NCBI GenBank assembly: GCA_023250585.1
Contig: JAHFAK010000001.1
Coordinates: forward strand, 1-64,000
Source of the DNA: Deltaproteobacteria bacterium
Lineage (GTDB): Bacteria; Bdellovibrionota_F; JAHFAK01
DNA length: 64,000 bases
Direction: 5' to 3'
Position 1 is the stretch's first letter; each line of letters begins with the position of its first letter. The position numbers were made by a program, and so were the translations under genes. The notes beneath the pieces are model-generated. The model was not told where the DNA came from and searched no databases. It was given only the letters and a program-made list of their open reading frames with translations. This document shows positions 1-8,973 of the stretch, one piece after another.

Positions 1-1
1 T

Positions 2-118
2 CCAATCCCACAAGAAAAAATAACGAGCAAAATAAAAGTATTGAGTGTTGCAAAGCTTTTTGCCAATGCAATTCAAAATGTACATAATGGCGAGAGTGTC
101 AGCAGTTTATTTGAGTAA
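2..118 (+). CDS. prs: Ribose-phosphate pyrophosphokinase, C-terminal fragment
   Basis: The frame beginning at base 2 is open to a TAA at 116-118 and gives 38 residues. They read as the C-terminus of PRPP synthetase: KIKVLSVAKLFANAI, then GESVSSLFE. The family normally ends with LSVAPLLAEAI, a short helix and a VSSLF-type tail. The enzyme makes PRPP from ribose 5-phosphate and ATP in the cytoplasm. Only the end of the gene is in the window; the rest lies to the left. It is an ordinary housekeeping gene and marks the left flank of the polysaccharide locus. The identification rests on this short but characteristic tail. Confidence 0.85.
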   Translation, partial: PIPQEKITSKIKVLSVAKLFANAIQNVHNGESVSSLFE

Positions 119-129
119 ACTATTCTTTT

Positions 130-938
130 TCAAGATTTAGGTTTGGAGGGAACATGTATAGGTTTCACAATTCCTGGTTGTCCAACGATAAATAATTGAG
201 TTTTTGTTTTTATGAGATACTTTTCTATTGCTTCAGGAATAATTGCTGATTCTCCTTGCATTAGTGAGTATGTTTTATTTCTTTTCTTAACAATAATTTC
301 AATATTTCCCTCTGCAACAAAGAGATCATGTTCGTGATTAGTAAAAAAATTTTTTATTGTAGAATGTAGATTTAATTCAACTTTATAAACACTAAATGCT
401 GGCCTCAGAATAACTAAACGTATCATTCGAGAGTTCTTGCGGTTCAAATAAAACCCAATTAACAACCCTTCCTCTCTCATCCGAGATAGGAACATAAATC
501 CATGCTTCATTTTTAGTATGTTTATTTTTGTAAGGAAACTCTGTTGAAAGCGTTTTTAAAAATACGAACGATTTGGAAATATCTCTCGTAAATCAATATC
601 TGTACGCTTAACAACCGATGGATGATCAGGATGTATTGAATTCATCTAGTTTTCAGCAATACTAAGTAAATTCTTACTAGAACCTAGAAGAAGGTTATTT
701 CCTTGTGCAGCCCATGGATAATACACAGGAATTGTTTTGGTAATAAGAGGTTCTAGTTGTCTTTTTACAAATCTCATTTAATGCCTTCTCTTAAAAAGTC
801 TTGAGCATATCAAGCAATTGATTGAATGTTAGATCCAGTAACAAGAATAGTCTTTTCAGGCTCATTCATAATTAACTCTTCATAATTCAATTCATTAAAG
901 TTTACTGATTGATTCAATACATACGATAATTGGGTCAT
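130..938 (-). pseudogene. Decayed gene with cupin-like C-terminal part
   Basis: Reading the minus strand from an ATG at 938, 42 residues (MTQLSYVLNQ...) run to a TGA at 812-810. Coding-like sequence then continues after a frameshift near 780 in one single frame to the TAA at 130. That frame is broken by a TAG near 646 and a TAA near 558. Its translation looks like real protein (FVKRQLEPLITKTIPVYYPW, HPDHPSVVKRTDIDLREIF). The intact end of 126 codons (130-510) contains HEHDLFVAEGNIEIIVKK and GESAIIPEAIEKYLI, a pattern resembling the small cupin barrel of mannose-6-phosphate isomerase-type proteins. I do not recognise the parent gene. The stops include TAA and TAG as well as TGA, so codon reassignment does not explain them. 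This is the only stretch over 300 bases without an intact gene. Confidence 0.6.
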
Positions 939-1038
939 ACCTACTTAAAAGTAAAAAATATAGTATAAGTTGATGATGATCAATGAGAAATAAGTATATA
1001 CAATGTGAGCGTATCTCAGAGACAAAATTGAAAGAATA

Positions 1039-1221
1039 GTGAAGTATTTTAGTCAAGATCTTTCTGAGATGCAGATATCAAATTTAAGAGAATTAAGTCG
1101 TAATGCAGCCAATAAAATTCTCCGTGTTTTAAGAAAACGTATTGCCTCTCTTTGTGAGCAAGAATCTCCCTTCAAAGGAGAAATCGAGGTTTATGAATCC
1201 TTTAAAATCAATATAGTCTAA
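1039..1221 (+). CDS. Small hypothetical protein (60 aa), doubtful
   Basis: A 60-codon frame starts with GTG directly after an in-frame TAG. The product is basic and helical in appearance (NLRELSRNAANKILRVLRKR) with no family I recognise. No convincing ribosome-binding site precedes it. It ends 44 bases before the ATG of the TPR gene on the same strand. It could be a short leader gene, a relic, or chance. The amphipathic composition is the only point in its favour. Confidence 0.25.
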   Translation: MKYFSQDLSEMQISNLRELSRNAANKILRVLRKRIASLCEQESPFKGEIEVYESFKINIV

Positions 1222-1265
1222 ACGGTTAAATTTATATTTCGCATTATATTTTATGGTTGCATTTT

Positions 1266-3383
1266 ATGTTATCCCGTTCTATAAAGAAAAGAATGAACCG
1301 TATTATCTTATTTTTCTTTGCATTATATTATACGCTTGGTTTTACTTCTCTTAGAGCGCAGGAGCACCAATTAGAATATCCAAAAAATTTTATTGTAAAA
1401 CATCCTCCTTCTGATGAACCACAAAGTAACTCTCAAGAAGAGGTACGTAATTACTTAACTGCAAAAAATATACTCGAAATTGTAAAGCTCCCGAAAAGAA
1501 ATGAAGAACGCGAAGAATTCAAAAAAAAATTACTCGAATTATACCATAATGGCTTAATTGATTATCTTGTATTTGCAATTCACTATGCCGGTGATTCAAA
1601 TTATAAAACAAAACTCAACGAACTCTTAATTAAGTATGAACAATTTGTCGAAACAGTTCGCCAAGAACTGAAACAAGAAGAATCACAATTGACATTTTCC
1701 GAGAAAGAAAAATACGTATTGCAAAACAATAATACATTACCAAAGGCACAAGAGTATTTACAAAATCTAGAAACGGAAGATACTTCTTTATATCAAAAAG
1801 CTATTGAACTATCATTTAAGTCACTCTTTTACGGTCAACGAATTTTCAAAGAATATTTTCAAGGAAAAATACTGAGTTACGACAAATTTGATTGTGATGA
1901 AATGTCAGTAATACTTCAAAAATTAATAAGTGAATTTAGGATAGGCTACAATAGTTACATTGCAAGTAATAAACACGTTTCGTTACGGCTTAATTCTTTT
2001 CCGCTCGTTATTGATAGTCACGATATGCGTATACGATCACTCGTAGAATTTGCTACAAAGGCAGAATATAAATCGAAAGAAGTCGGTAGTTATTTTTTAA
2101 GAGATCATGAGAACCATTATCTTGGAGTATATGAAGAAGGTGCTTACCCTAAAAAAATCAAAGGATACACACAAGAAGTGAATAGACCATATCGCGTAAG
2201 CAAGGATGAAATGCTCTTGGGACTTATACTTGATTTAGCAAATCAACAAAAACTTATCTCAGTGCAAATTGATCTTTACGAATTTATTCTGGAACTTAAC
2301 CCTGACTATTTATTTGCTCATCATAATTATGCTAATTTACTTTTTAAAAACGGTAAAAATGTGGATGCAAAGAAACATTACGAAAGAGCACTAATGATTA
2401 ATTCTTATTATGCTGATACGTATTACAATTATGCTATTTTATTCTCCTCGGAAAGTAATTTTCAAACGGCAAGGCAGTATTTTGAAATTGCTCTATCAAT
2501 CGATCCTAATAATGCAGAAGCTCACTATAGCTATGCAAATTTATTAAATAAATTGGACAAGAAAGAGGAAGCACAGAAGCATTACGAATATGCATTAGAA
2601 ATTGATCCTCAAAATGCGAATGCTCATAACAATTATGCGGTTTTTATGAATTCACAGGGAAATAGAGTAGCAGCACGGGTCCATTATCAAATGGCTTGGA
2701 TGAATAACCCTAATCATGCAGAAGCTTTTTACAATTATGCAAATTTTCTCTTGAAAGAAGAAGACTTTAAGGAAGCCCGATTATATTACACAATAGCACT
2801 CGAGATTAATCCTCATTTTGTAGAAGCTCACTATAGTTATGCAGCTTCACTATATAAAGAAGGGAAGATTGAAGAAGCTAAAGTACATTACAAAAAAGTA
2901 CTGGAGCTGAATCCTCTTTATGAAGATGTTTTATATAGTTATGCATTTTTACTTCAGAAGCTTGGAGATAAAAAAGGAGCGCAAGAATATTACGAAAAAG
3001 CTATAGAAAAAAATCCCAATGATGCCCCTTCTCATAATAATCTTGCAGTTTTACTCAATCAAGTAAGAGATAAAGAAAGGGCCCACATGCATTTCAAAAA
3101 GGCTCTTGAAATAGATCCTACAAACGTAGAATATATTGGTAATTATGCGGTCAGTCTTGAAGGATTTGGAAATCAAGCAGAAGCGGGAGAATACTTTAGA
3201 GAAGCTCTAAGATTAGATGCAAATAACACTGTTATTAATTATCAATATGCTCAGCACTTGTTTGAATTAAAAAATTATGAAGATGCTCGTAAGCATTTAG
3301 ATAAATACAGAGAACTCCTCCATAATCACAGTGATAATAATTTTAGAGAACTTGATGAACAATTGAAAAATAAAGGATTTTAG
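1266..3383 (+). CDS. Exported TPR protein with degenerate transglutaminase-like segment
   Basis: The ATG at 1266 is preferred over a TTG at 1257; residue numbers here count from that TTG. A basic N-terminus and hydrophobic stretch (about 14-30) end in SLRA, a plausible signal peptidase site, so the protein is probably periplasmic or outer-membrane associated. Residues about 200-256 carry FDCDEMS (C213), KHVSLRLN (H240) and VIDSHD (D253). Their order and spacing resemble the Cys-His-Asp triad of transglutaminase-like proteins. From about 347 to 690 there are ten TPR repeats of exactly 34 residues. The NYA/SYA positions recur at 357, 391, 425 and so on to 663. TPR arrays bind partner proteins, and in polysaccharide loci often serve assembly complexes. 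The gene converges on the locus with 35 bases between stop codons. The partner and any enzymatic activity are unknown. Confidence 0.85.
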   Translation: MLSRSIKKRMNRIILFFFALYYTLGFTSLRAQEHQLEYPKNFIVKHPPSDEPQSNSQEEVRNYLTAKNILEIVKLPKRNEEREEFKKKLLELYHNGLIDYLVFAIHYAGDSNYKTKLNELLIKYEQFVETVRQELKQEESQLTFSEKEKYVLQNNNTLPKAQEYLQNLETEDTSLYQKAIELSFKSLFYGQRIFKEYFQGKILSYDKFDCDEMSVILQKLISEFRIGYNSYIASNKHVSLRLNSFPLVIDSHDMRIRSLVEFATKAEYKSKEVGSYFLRDHENHYLGVYEEGAYPKKIKGYTQEVNRPYRVSKDEMLLGLILDLANQQKLISVQIDLYEFILELNPDYLFAHHNYANLLFKNGKNVDAKKHYERALMINSYYADTYYNYAILFSSESNFQTARQYFEIALSIDPNNAEAHYSYANLLNKLDKKEEAQKHYEYALEIDPQNANAHNNYAVFMNSQGNRVAARVHYQMAWMNNPNHAEAFYNYANFLLKEEDFKEARLYYTIALEINPHFVEAHYSYAASLYKEGKIEEAKVHYKKVLELNPLYEDVLYSYAFLLQKLGDKKGAQEYYEKAIEKNPNDAPSHNNLAVLLNQVRDKERAHMHFKKALEIDPTNVEYIGNYAVSLEGFGNQAEAGEYFREALRLDANNTVINYQYAQHLFELKNYEDARKHLDKYRELLHNHSDNNFRELDEQLKNKGF

Positions 3384-3418
3384 GCAAGAAAATTGATAAG
3401 TCGAAATGTTTTGATTGA

Positions 3419-5335
3419 TTATGTAAACACTATATCGAGTTTATTTACCATTAAAATATCTTTTGGAGTGTCCTTCTTAGATTCTGGTTTAGGCACGTAA
3501 TTTACTAATGACATAAGGAATTCAATTGTCATTCTCTCTTTACTATCATGAGCCTTTTCAATGACTATATCAATAGCCTGTTTTAAAACATCCCATTCAA
3601 ATAATGTCGGGTCAGCTACCATTATTTCTTCATACTTTGTTTTTCGATTCACTTCTTCACTATATAGTGATTCATTAATTTTCTCGCCCTCTCGTAAGCC
3701 AGTATAGTGTATTTCAATATCTTTATGTGGCTCTCTACCCATAAGGTATATGAGATTTTCTGCCATCTCTACAATCTTTACAGGGTTACCCATATCGAGA
3801 ATAAATACTTCCCCTCCTTCACCAATAGATGCTGCCTGAAGAACTAATTGCACCGCTTCATTCGTCAGCATAAAATAACGAGTAATATCAGGGTGGGTGA
3901 CCGTAACGGGGCCTCCGTTTTTAATCTGTTCAATAAATTTTGGAATAACACTTCCTGAACTACCCAGTACATTACCAAATCGGACTGCAACGAATTCCGT
4001 TTTTGAATATCTATTAAAGTTTTGTAAAAAAAGCTCGGCAACGCGTTTTGTTGCGCCCATAATATTTGCCGGCTTTACTGCCTTATCAGTTGAAATGAGT
4101 ACAAATTTTTCAACGTTATATTTATCAGAAATGAGGGCGACATTCTTTGTACCTTCAATATTATTAATAATAGCTTGGCGGGCATTGTCCTCAAGCATAT
4201 GAACATGCTTGTATGCCGCTGCATGAAATACAATATGTGGTTTAAAATCTCGAAAAATACTTTCAAGATAGTCTCGTGATACGATATCGCAGAGTACATA
4301 CTCAATTCCATTACTATCACTGAATTCTTCTCGTAAATTGTAGAGACCAACTTCAGATTGATCGAGTGCAATAATCTGTGAAGGATTATGTCTTTTACAT
4401 TGTCTTACCAGTTCACTACCGATAGATCCACCAGCTCCGGTTATTACAATTTTTTTGTCACGTATCAATAGTTCTATAGCCTCCATATCGAGATTACGAG
4501 GAGATCTCTTCAAGAGATCAGAAATTTCTAAATTTCGTATTTGTGGCTCGATTTCAAGAATCTTCGTAAAATCGGGAATCAGCCTGCACATAATTCCATG
4601 ACGTCTACAATCTCTAACAATATCACGAAGTCTTTGGCTTTCCAATTTCGAGATAGCCACAACAAGTTCATCTATTGCATATTTTAAGACAAGTCCATTG
4701 AGATCATTCCATGTACCCAAAACGGGAATATTATGAATAATATTCTTCCGTTTTCGTATATCATCATCAATGAAACCGACAGGAATATAGGAAACACGAT
4801 CAGAATACCGTAATTGCCTGAGAGCCATAGCTCCCAAATTCCCAGCACCATAAACGAGGATTCTTTTTCCTTGCCGAGATTTTAATACATATTCTTGATA
4901 GAGTCGTATTGCGAATCGTGAACCACCTACTAAAAATTGAGTCAGTAATAAATCAATAATGAGAATACGAAATTCAAATGAAGTATTTACAAAATAAAAA
5001 ATTGGGGCAACAATAATGCTACTCGCTGTCGTTGCTTTAATAATCGCAAGGACAAAATCAAAACTCGCATAGCGGAGTATAGCTCTATAAAGACCAAGGT
5101 TAATGAAAACTGCTATTTTGATAAGAACGATAATCAAAAATGATAAAATTGTGTTATGACTAATATTCAGTGTTAAATCTTTACCTGAAAGTAGAGATGC
5201 ACTAAATAAAGAAACAAATATAATAACACTGTCTATTATACTAAAAACTATTAAACGCTTGAATTTACTCTTTGGTTTAAATAGTTCTTCAAAAAATGAT
5301 GCTCTAATCCTATTAAGAGTACTTTTATTATTCAT
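3419..5335 (-). CDS. FlaA1/CapD/WbpM-type membrane nucleotide-sugar 4,6-dehydratase
   Basis: At 638 residues this matches the long membrane-bound class of UDP-GlcNAc 4,6-dehydratases. Four predicted membrane helices lie at about 28-49, 63-84, 93-116 and 122-138. A CoA-binding-like Rossmann unit with VYGAGNLGA (163-168) follows. The catalytic extended SDR domain has VITGAGGSIGSEL (300-306), ISTDKAVKP (about 414-422) and MGATK (426-430), the sequence characteristic of this subgroup, which lacks the usual Tyr. The enzyme typically makes UDP-4-keto-6-deoxy-HexNAc, precursor of bacillosamine, QuiNAc or FucNAc. It is the last gene of the minus-strand operon, 9 bases after the ATP sulfurylase/APS kinase gene. 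The aminotransferase at 7855-8970 could act on its 4-keto product. Confidence 0.93.
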   Translation of the reverse strand: MNNKSTLNRIRASFFEELFKPKSKFKRLIVFSIIDSVIIFVSLFSASLLSGKDLTLNISHNTILSFLIIVLIKIAVFINLGLYRAILRYASFDFVLAIIKATTASSIIVAPIFYFVNTSFEFRILIIDLLLTQFLVGGSRFAIRLYQEYVLKSRQGKRILVYGAGNLGAMALRQLRYSDRVSYIPVGFIDDDIRKRKNIIHNIPVLGTWNDLNGLVLKYAIDELVVAISKLESQRLRDIVRDCRRHGIMCRLIPDFTKILEIEPQIRNLEISDLLKRSPRNLDMEAIELLIRDKKIVITGAGGSIGSELVRQCKRHNPSQIIALDQSEVGLYNLREEFSDSNGIEYVLCDIVSRDYLESIFRDFKPHIVFHAAAYKHVHMLEDNARQAIINNIEGTKNVALISDKYNVEKFVLISTDKAVKPANIMGATKRVAELFLQNFNRYSKTEFVAVRFGNVLGSSGSVIPKFIEQIKNGGPVTVTHPDITRYFMLTNEAVQLVLQAASIGEGGEVFILDMGNPVKIVEMAENLIYLMGREPHKDIEIHYTGLREGEKINESLYSEEVNRKTKYEEIMVADPTLFEWDVLKQAIDIVIEKAHDSKERMTIEFLMSLVNYVPKPESKKDTPKDILMVNKLDIVFT

Positions 5336-5344
5336 TGGTATAGC

Positions 5345-7060
5345 CTATATCGAAAAATCAATATACCCCTCTTCTTTCAGATAGTAAAGGATATGAGCAA
5401 CAGCTTCATGAACATCTATAGTTGTTGTATCAAGAACAATTTCTGGTTGTTTTGGTATTTCAAAAGGATCACTTATTCCCGTAAAATCTTTCAGATCTCC
5501 AGAACGGGCACGTGCATAGAGCCCTTTACGATCACGCTCTTCACAGATAGTAAGAGGCGTTGAAACGTACACTTCAATATAGGCTCCATAGTGAGAAATA
5601 AGTGCCCTATTTTCTTGTCTAATATGTTCATGAGGGGCAATGGGAGCACAGAGCACAATACCACCGTTTTTAGTAATTTCACTTGCTACAAATCCAATCC
5701 GTCGAACATTGATTTCTCGATGCTCTTTGGAAAACCCAAGTTCATTAGACAGGTGTTTTCGAACAATATCCCCATCTAAGAGAGTTACATGTCTTCCGCC
5801 ATTTTCCCGCAATTTTGCATAGAGTGCTTTTGCTATCGTTGATTTTCCTGAACCAGAAAGGCCCGTGAAAAAAAGAGTAAAACCCTGTTCTTTCTTGGGA
5901 ACATAGACTTTTCGTAACTCTTCTATAACTTCAGGATAAGAAAACCATTCTGGTATCTCTTCTCCTCTTTTCAAAAGATTTCGAAATTCTGTTCCGGAAA
6001 GTGTAAGCATGGTAGAATTTTTGGGAACTGAATTCTTCGGTACACAGCGGTCTAATTCTTTACAGTAAACCATCTCTTGGAAAGGTATAATCTTAATTCC
6101 AATTTCTTTCTCACATGTTTTAACGTATTCTTGGGCTTCATAAGGTTCGTAAAAGTGATCTCCATTTATTTTTTCCCCCGGTTCCGCATGATCACGCCCA
6201 ACAATAAAATGAGTACACCCATAACTTTTACGAATCAAAGCGTGCCATAGGGCTTCTCTTTTACCTGCCATACGTATTGCTAATGGAAGAACTCGTAATA
6301 ATACTGTATCTTTTAAATATTTTTCTGATATGATTCTATAACAACGAACACGAGTATGATAATCAATATCATCTGGTTTTGTTATTCCTACAACGGGATT
6401 GAGAAGGACATGTCCTTGTACTTCATCACATGCACGGAGTATAACTTCAACATGAGCTCGATGGAAAGGATTACGTGTTTGGAATCCAATCACTCGATTC
6501 CATCCATATTTTTGTAATTCCTCTTTTACTTCTTGTGGAGTCTTTCGCAGATCTTGAATATCGTAATGTTTTGGAAGCTCAACACATTCTATTCTCCCAC
6601 CGCAATAGTACTCTTGCGTCTGATTAAAAAGATATGAAACTCCTGAATGCTCAAGGGACGTTGTTCCAAAAATACACTGAGCTTCTTTAAGTTTATCGGG
6701 TTTCCAAATATCCTCTATATGAAATACAGCAAGAGGAACTCCTTCTTCATCACAAAGGGCAACTTCACTCTTTGTTTTTAGAGAACGTACTGTATCAGAT
6801 GATATATCAAAAACAATAGGTATAGGCCATAGAGCTCCGTTATCTAAACGAGCATTGGTCAAAACAGAATAATAATCCTTTTGAGAGAGATACCCTTCCA
6901 AGGGATTAAAACTTCCATTCATAAGCATCTCGAGATCACAGAGTTGCCTTGTATTTAAATGAATTTGTGGAAGTTTCTTCGCGTATGAGAGAAGTTCTTT
7001 TCTCGAAGTCATAGTATTTTTGAAAATTTGCGTTGGTTTTCTTTCAATGCTTTCGATCAT
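5345..7060 (-). CDS. Bifunctional ATP sulfurylase / APS kinase
   Basis: The ATG at 7060 is chosen because it follows CTCGGGGAATA and starts just after the stop of the upstream gene; a TTG at 7090 would overlap that gene. The product has 571 residues. An N-terminal PUA-like and catalytic ATP sulfurylase part carries QTRNPFHRAH (194-203) with the HxxH motif and GRDHAEPG (288-295). A C-terminal APS kinase follows with P-loop GLSGSGKS (400-407), LDGD (428-431) and GLYARARSG. Sulfate plus ATP gives APS, and APS plus ATP gives PAPS. The order Sat then APS kinase is known from some bacteria and fungi. Its place in a glycan locus, with a sulfotransferase at 59.8 kb, suggests PAPS supply for sulfating surface sugars rather than cysteine synthesis. 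Confidence 0.95.
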   Translation of the reverse strand: MIESIERKPTQIFKNTMTSRKELLSYAKKLPQIHLNTRQLCDLEMLMNGSFNPLEGYLSQKDYYSVLTNARLDNGALWPIPIVFDISSDTVRSLKTKSEVALCDEEGVPLAVFHIEDIWKPDKLKEAQCIFGTTSLEHSGVSYLFNQTQEYYCGGRIECVELPKHYDIQDLRKTPQEVKEELQKYGWNRVIGFQTRNPFHRAHVEVILRACDEVQGHVLLNPVVGITKPDDIDYHTRVRCYRIISEKYLKDTVLLRVLPLAIRMAGKREALWHALIRKSYGCTHFIVGRDHAEPGEKINGDHFYEPYEAQEYVKTCEKEIGIKIIPFQEMVYCKELDRCVPKNSVPKNSTMLTLSGTEFRNLLKRGEEIPEWFSYPEVIEELRKVYVPKKEQGFTLFFTGLSGSGKSTIAKALYAKLRENGGRHVTLLDGDIVRKHLSNELGFSKEHREINVRRIGFVASEITKNGGIVLCAPIAPHEHIRQENRALISHYGAYIEVYVSTPLTICEERDRKGLYARARSGDLKDFTGISDPFEIPKQPEIVLDTTTIDVHEAVAHILYYLKEEGYIDFSI

Positions 7061-7073
7061 TATTCCCCGAGTA

Positions 7074-7868
7074 TTACGATAAATATCCAAGGACGTAAAT
7101 CACTTTGTGATGGGATACAACCTCTCCGTGTCTTATAGATTGTGGCTCATAATAGGGAGCCATCATATCATTAATCTCTGAAGGGAGCGGTGCAAGCTTC
7201 CCAAAGAAAATTCTTTTTAAAAACTCTTTACCTTTCATAGTTTTGGGAACAAGATGAAATCGTACTGCTGTCTGTTTAATTAACGAAATAAGATATGCTT
7301 TGAGTGATCCAGTATCTACGGGGTATGCTGCCTTACTTTCTGCTTTAAAACCAAACTTTTCAAGGAGATCTACAAGCTCAGTCGCAGAAAAATACTTTTT
7401 ACTAAAGGGACTAGGATTAAAATCTGGCCATTCTTTATTTGCCGAGCAAATGATTAAAGTACCTCCTTTACGAAGTACGCGTTTTGCTTCCATTAAAAAT
7501 TTTTTCGGCTGTTCAAAGTAATAAATTGCTTCATAAAGAATAAGCACATCAAAGGTATTGTTTTCAAAAGGTAAGTGATGCGCATCTATGCTAACTACCT
7601 GAATACTATCCCTGTCTTTATACTGTTTTTTTGCAATTTCTACATTGCAAGGATCAATATCTCCTCCAACTACTTTTTTTGCCTGTGTTGCCAGATATCC
7701 TAATCCCTGCCCAGTACCACATGCAACTTCAAGAACATCTTTATTCTGACAAAATCGAGCAGCAAAGCGATACCGGGTGTAAAGCATCGAAAGCTGCTGT
7801 TCTGATGCGCCAATACCCGGTGCTTCTGTTATCGAGTTATAATTGGCGGATATATTACTTGTTTCCAT
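7074..7868 (-). CDS. SAM-dependent methyltransferase (Methyltransf_11 type)
   Basis: This class I methyltransferase shows motif I VLEVACGTGQGLG, an acidic ribose-binding residue in VVGGDIDP, motif II DVLILYEAIYYF and motif III VLRKGGTLIICSANK. I prefer the ATG at 7868, which overlaps the end of the aminotransferase gene by 14 bases, over an upstream ATG at 7910 that would overlap it by 56; with 7868 the protein has 264 residues. The neighbours make and modify amino sugars, so a sugar O- or N-methyltransferase is the simplest reading, but the acceptor is unknown. The C-terminal third (after about residue 170) is specific to this protein and may bind the acceptor. Confidence 0.85.
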   Translation of the reverse strand: METSNISANYNSITEAPGIGASEQQLSMLYTRYRFAARFCQNKDVLEVACGTGQGLGYLATQAKKVVGGDIDPCNVEIAKKQYKDRDSIQVVSIDAHHLPFENNTFDVLILYEAIYYFEQPKKFLMEAKRVLRKGGTLIICSANKEWPDFNPSPFSKKYFSATELVDLLEKFGFKAESKAAYPVDTGSLKAYLISLIKQTAVRFHLVPKTMKGKEFLKRIFFGKLAPLPSEINDMMAPYYEPQSIRHGEVVSHHKVIYVLGYLS

Positions 7869-8970
7869 AGAATGTATGTACCTTTTCACAAACGTACGTA
7901 ACCTGATCATTGGTCAATTCTGTGGTTAGGGGCAACATCAATACACGTTCAAACATTCGTTCAGTTCGTGGAAGTTTATAGTGAGTAAGGCCGAGTGTTT
8001 TAAATTGATGTACTCCCTTTCCTCCCCACGGGATCATAATTTCAATTCCATTACTGCGTAAATGTTCAACTAAGCCTAAGCGATTTTCGGCTTCGATTTC
8101 ATAATTTTGGTACATATCAAAATGATCGCTTTCTTTCGAAGGATTTGGTGGAAGATGAACCTGTTTCAGACGAGAAAGATTATCATAATAGAGTTGTGCA
8201 ATTTCTCTACGTCTTGTTACCCATTGAGGAAATAATTTCAATTTCATATCTAATACCGCTGCTTGAACATTATCAAGGCGACAGTTATATGCCCATGCAC
8301 TCACTTCTCCGGGAATCCCTCGACCATGATCGCGAAGCGAACGGACTTTTTGAGCAATCTCTTCGCTATTGGTTGTTAATGCTCCTGCATCTCCAAACGC
8401 ACCAAGCGCCTTTGCAGGATAGAAACTAAAACACCCAGCTACGCCAAAAGATCCTCCTCGCTTTCCTTTAAATTCTCCACCCAGAGCCTGAGCTGAATCT
8501 TCAATCACTATGAGATTATGTTTCTGTGCGATTGCAAGAATCGTATCCATTGTACATACCCGTCCATTTAAATGAACAGGAATAATTGCTTTCGTTTTTG
8601 GAGTAATTGCTTTTTCAATGAGATCTACATTCATGGTATGATCATCACTAATATCAATTAAAACCGGCGTAGCACCTACCATATGAATTGCTTCAGCTGT
8701 TGCTACAAAAGTGTGAGAAACAGTAATAACTTCATCTCCTGTTTTAATACCTGCAGCTCGCATCGCTAGGTGGAGCGCATCGGTACAATTACTCAAACCA
8801 ACTGCATATTTTGTTCCTACATATGCTGCAAGATTTTTTTCAAAATTTTCAAGTTGATGACGAAGCATGAGATCCCCATTTGAAAGACAGGCTTCGATCT
8901 CTTTCATCATTTCTTTACCCCATTTTTTATATTGCTGTCGATAATCAACAAAACGTACGTTCCATTCCAT
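7855..8970 (-). CDS. DegT/DnrJ/EryC1/StrS sugar aminotransferase
   Basis: This 371-residue PLP enzyme has the family signature: SNCTDALHLAMRAAG near 60, EDSAQALGG with D158, and FSFYPAKALGAFGDAG with the Schiff-base lysine K187. These enzymes transaminate keto-sugar nucleotides, usually with glutamate. AAGGAGGG lies shortly before the ATG, a strong start signal. The gene follows the split transketolase genes by 3 bases and precedes a methyltransferase. A plausible substrate is the 4-keto sugar made by the dehydratase at 3419-5335, or a 3-keto sugar. Aminotransferase plus transketolase also recalls aminoshikimate-type pathways, but this sequence cannot tell them apart. Confidence 0.93.
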   Translation of the reverse strand: MEWNVRFVDYRQQYKKWGKEMMKEIEACLSNGDLMLRHQLENFEKNLAAYVGTKYAVGLSNCTDALHLAMRAAGIKTGDEVITVSHTFVATAEAIHMVGATPVLIDISDDHTMNVDLIEKAITPKTKAIIPVHLNGRVCTMDTILAIAQKHNLIVIEDSAQALGGEFKGKRGGSFGVAGCFSFYPAKALGAFGDAGALTTNSEEIAQKVRSLRDHGRGIPGEVSAWAYNCRLDNVQAAVLDMKLKLFPQWVTRRREIAQLYYDNLSRLKQVHLPPNPSKESDHFDMYQNYEIEAENRLGLVEHLRSNGIEIMIPWGGKGVHQFKTLGLTHYKLPRTERMFERVLMLPLTTELTNDQVTYVCEKVHTFYGNK

Positions 8971-8973
8971 GTT

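Noticed and set aside
130-938. Altered genetic code as explanation for the interrupted frame
   Set aside because: Stops of all three kinds occur plus a frameshift, while the other genes in the window end normally at TAA, TAG and TGA.
3384-3418. Bidirectional terminator between the convergent TPR and dehydratase genes
   Set aside because: The 35-base gap has no GC-rich inverted repeat or T-run, so no terminator can be supported.
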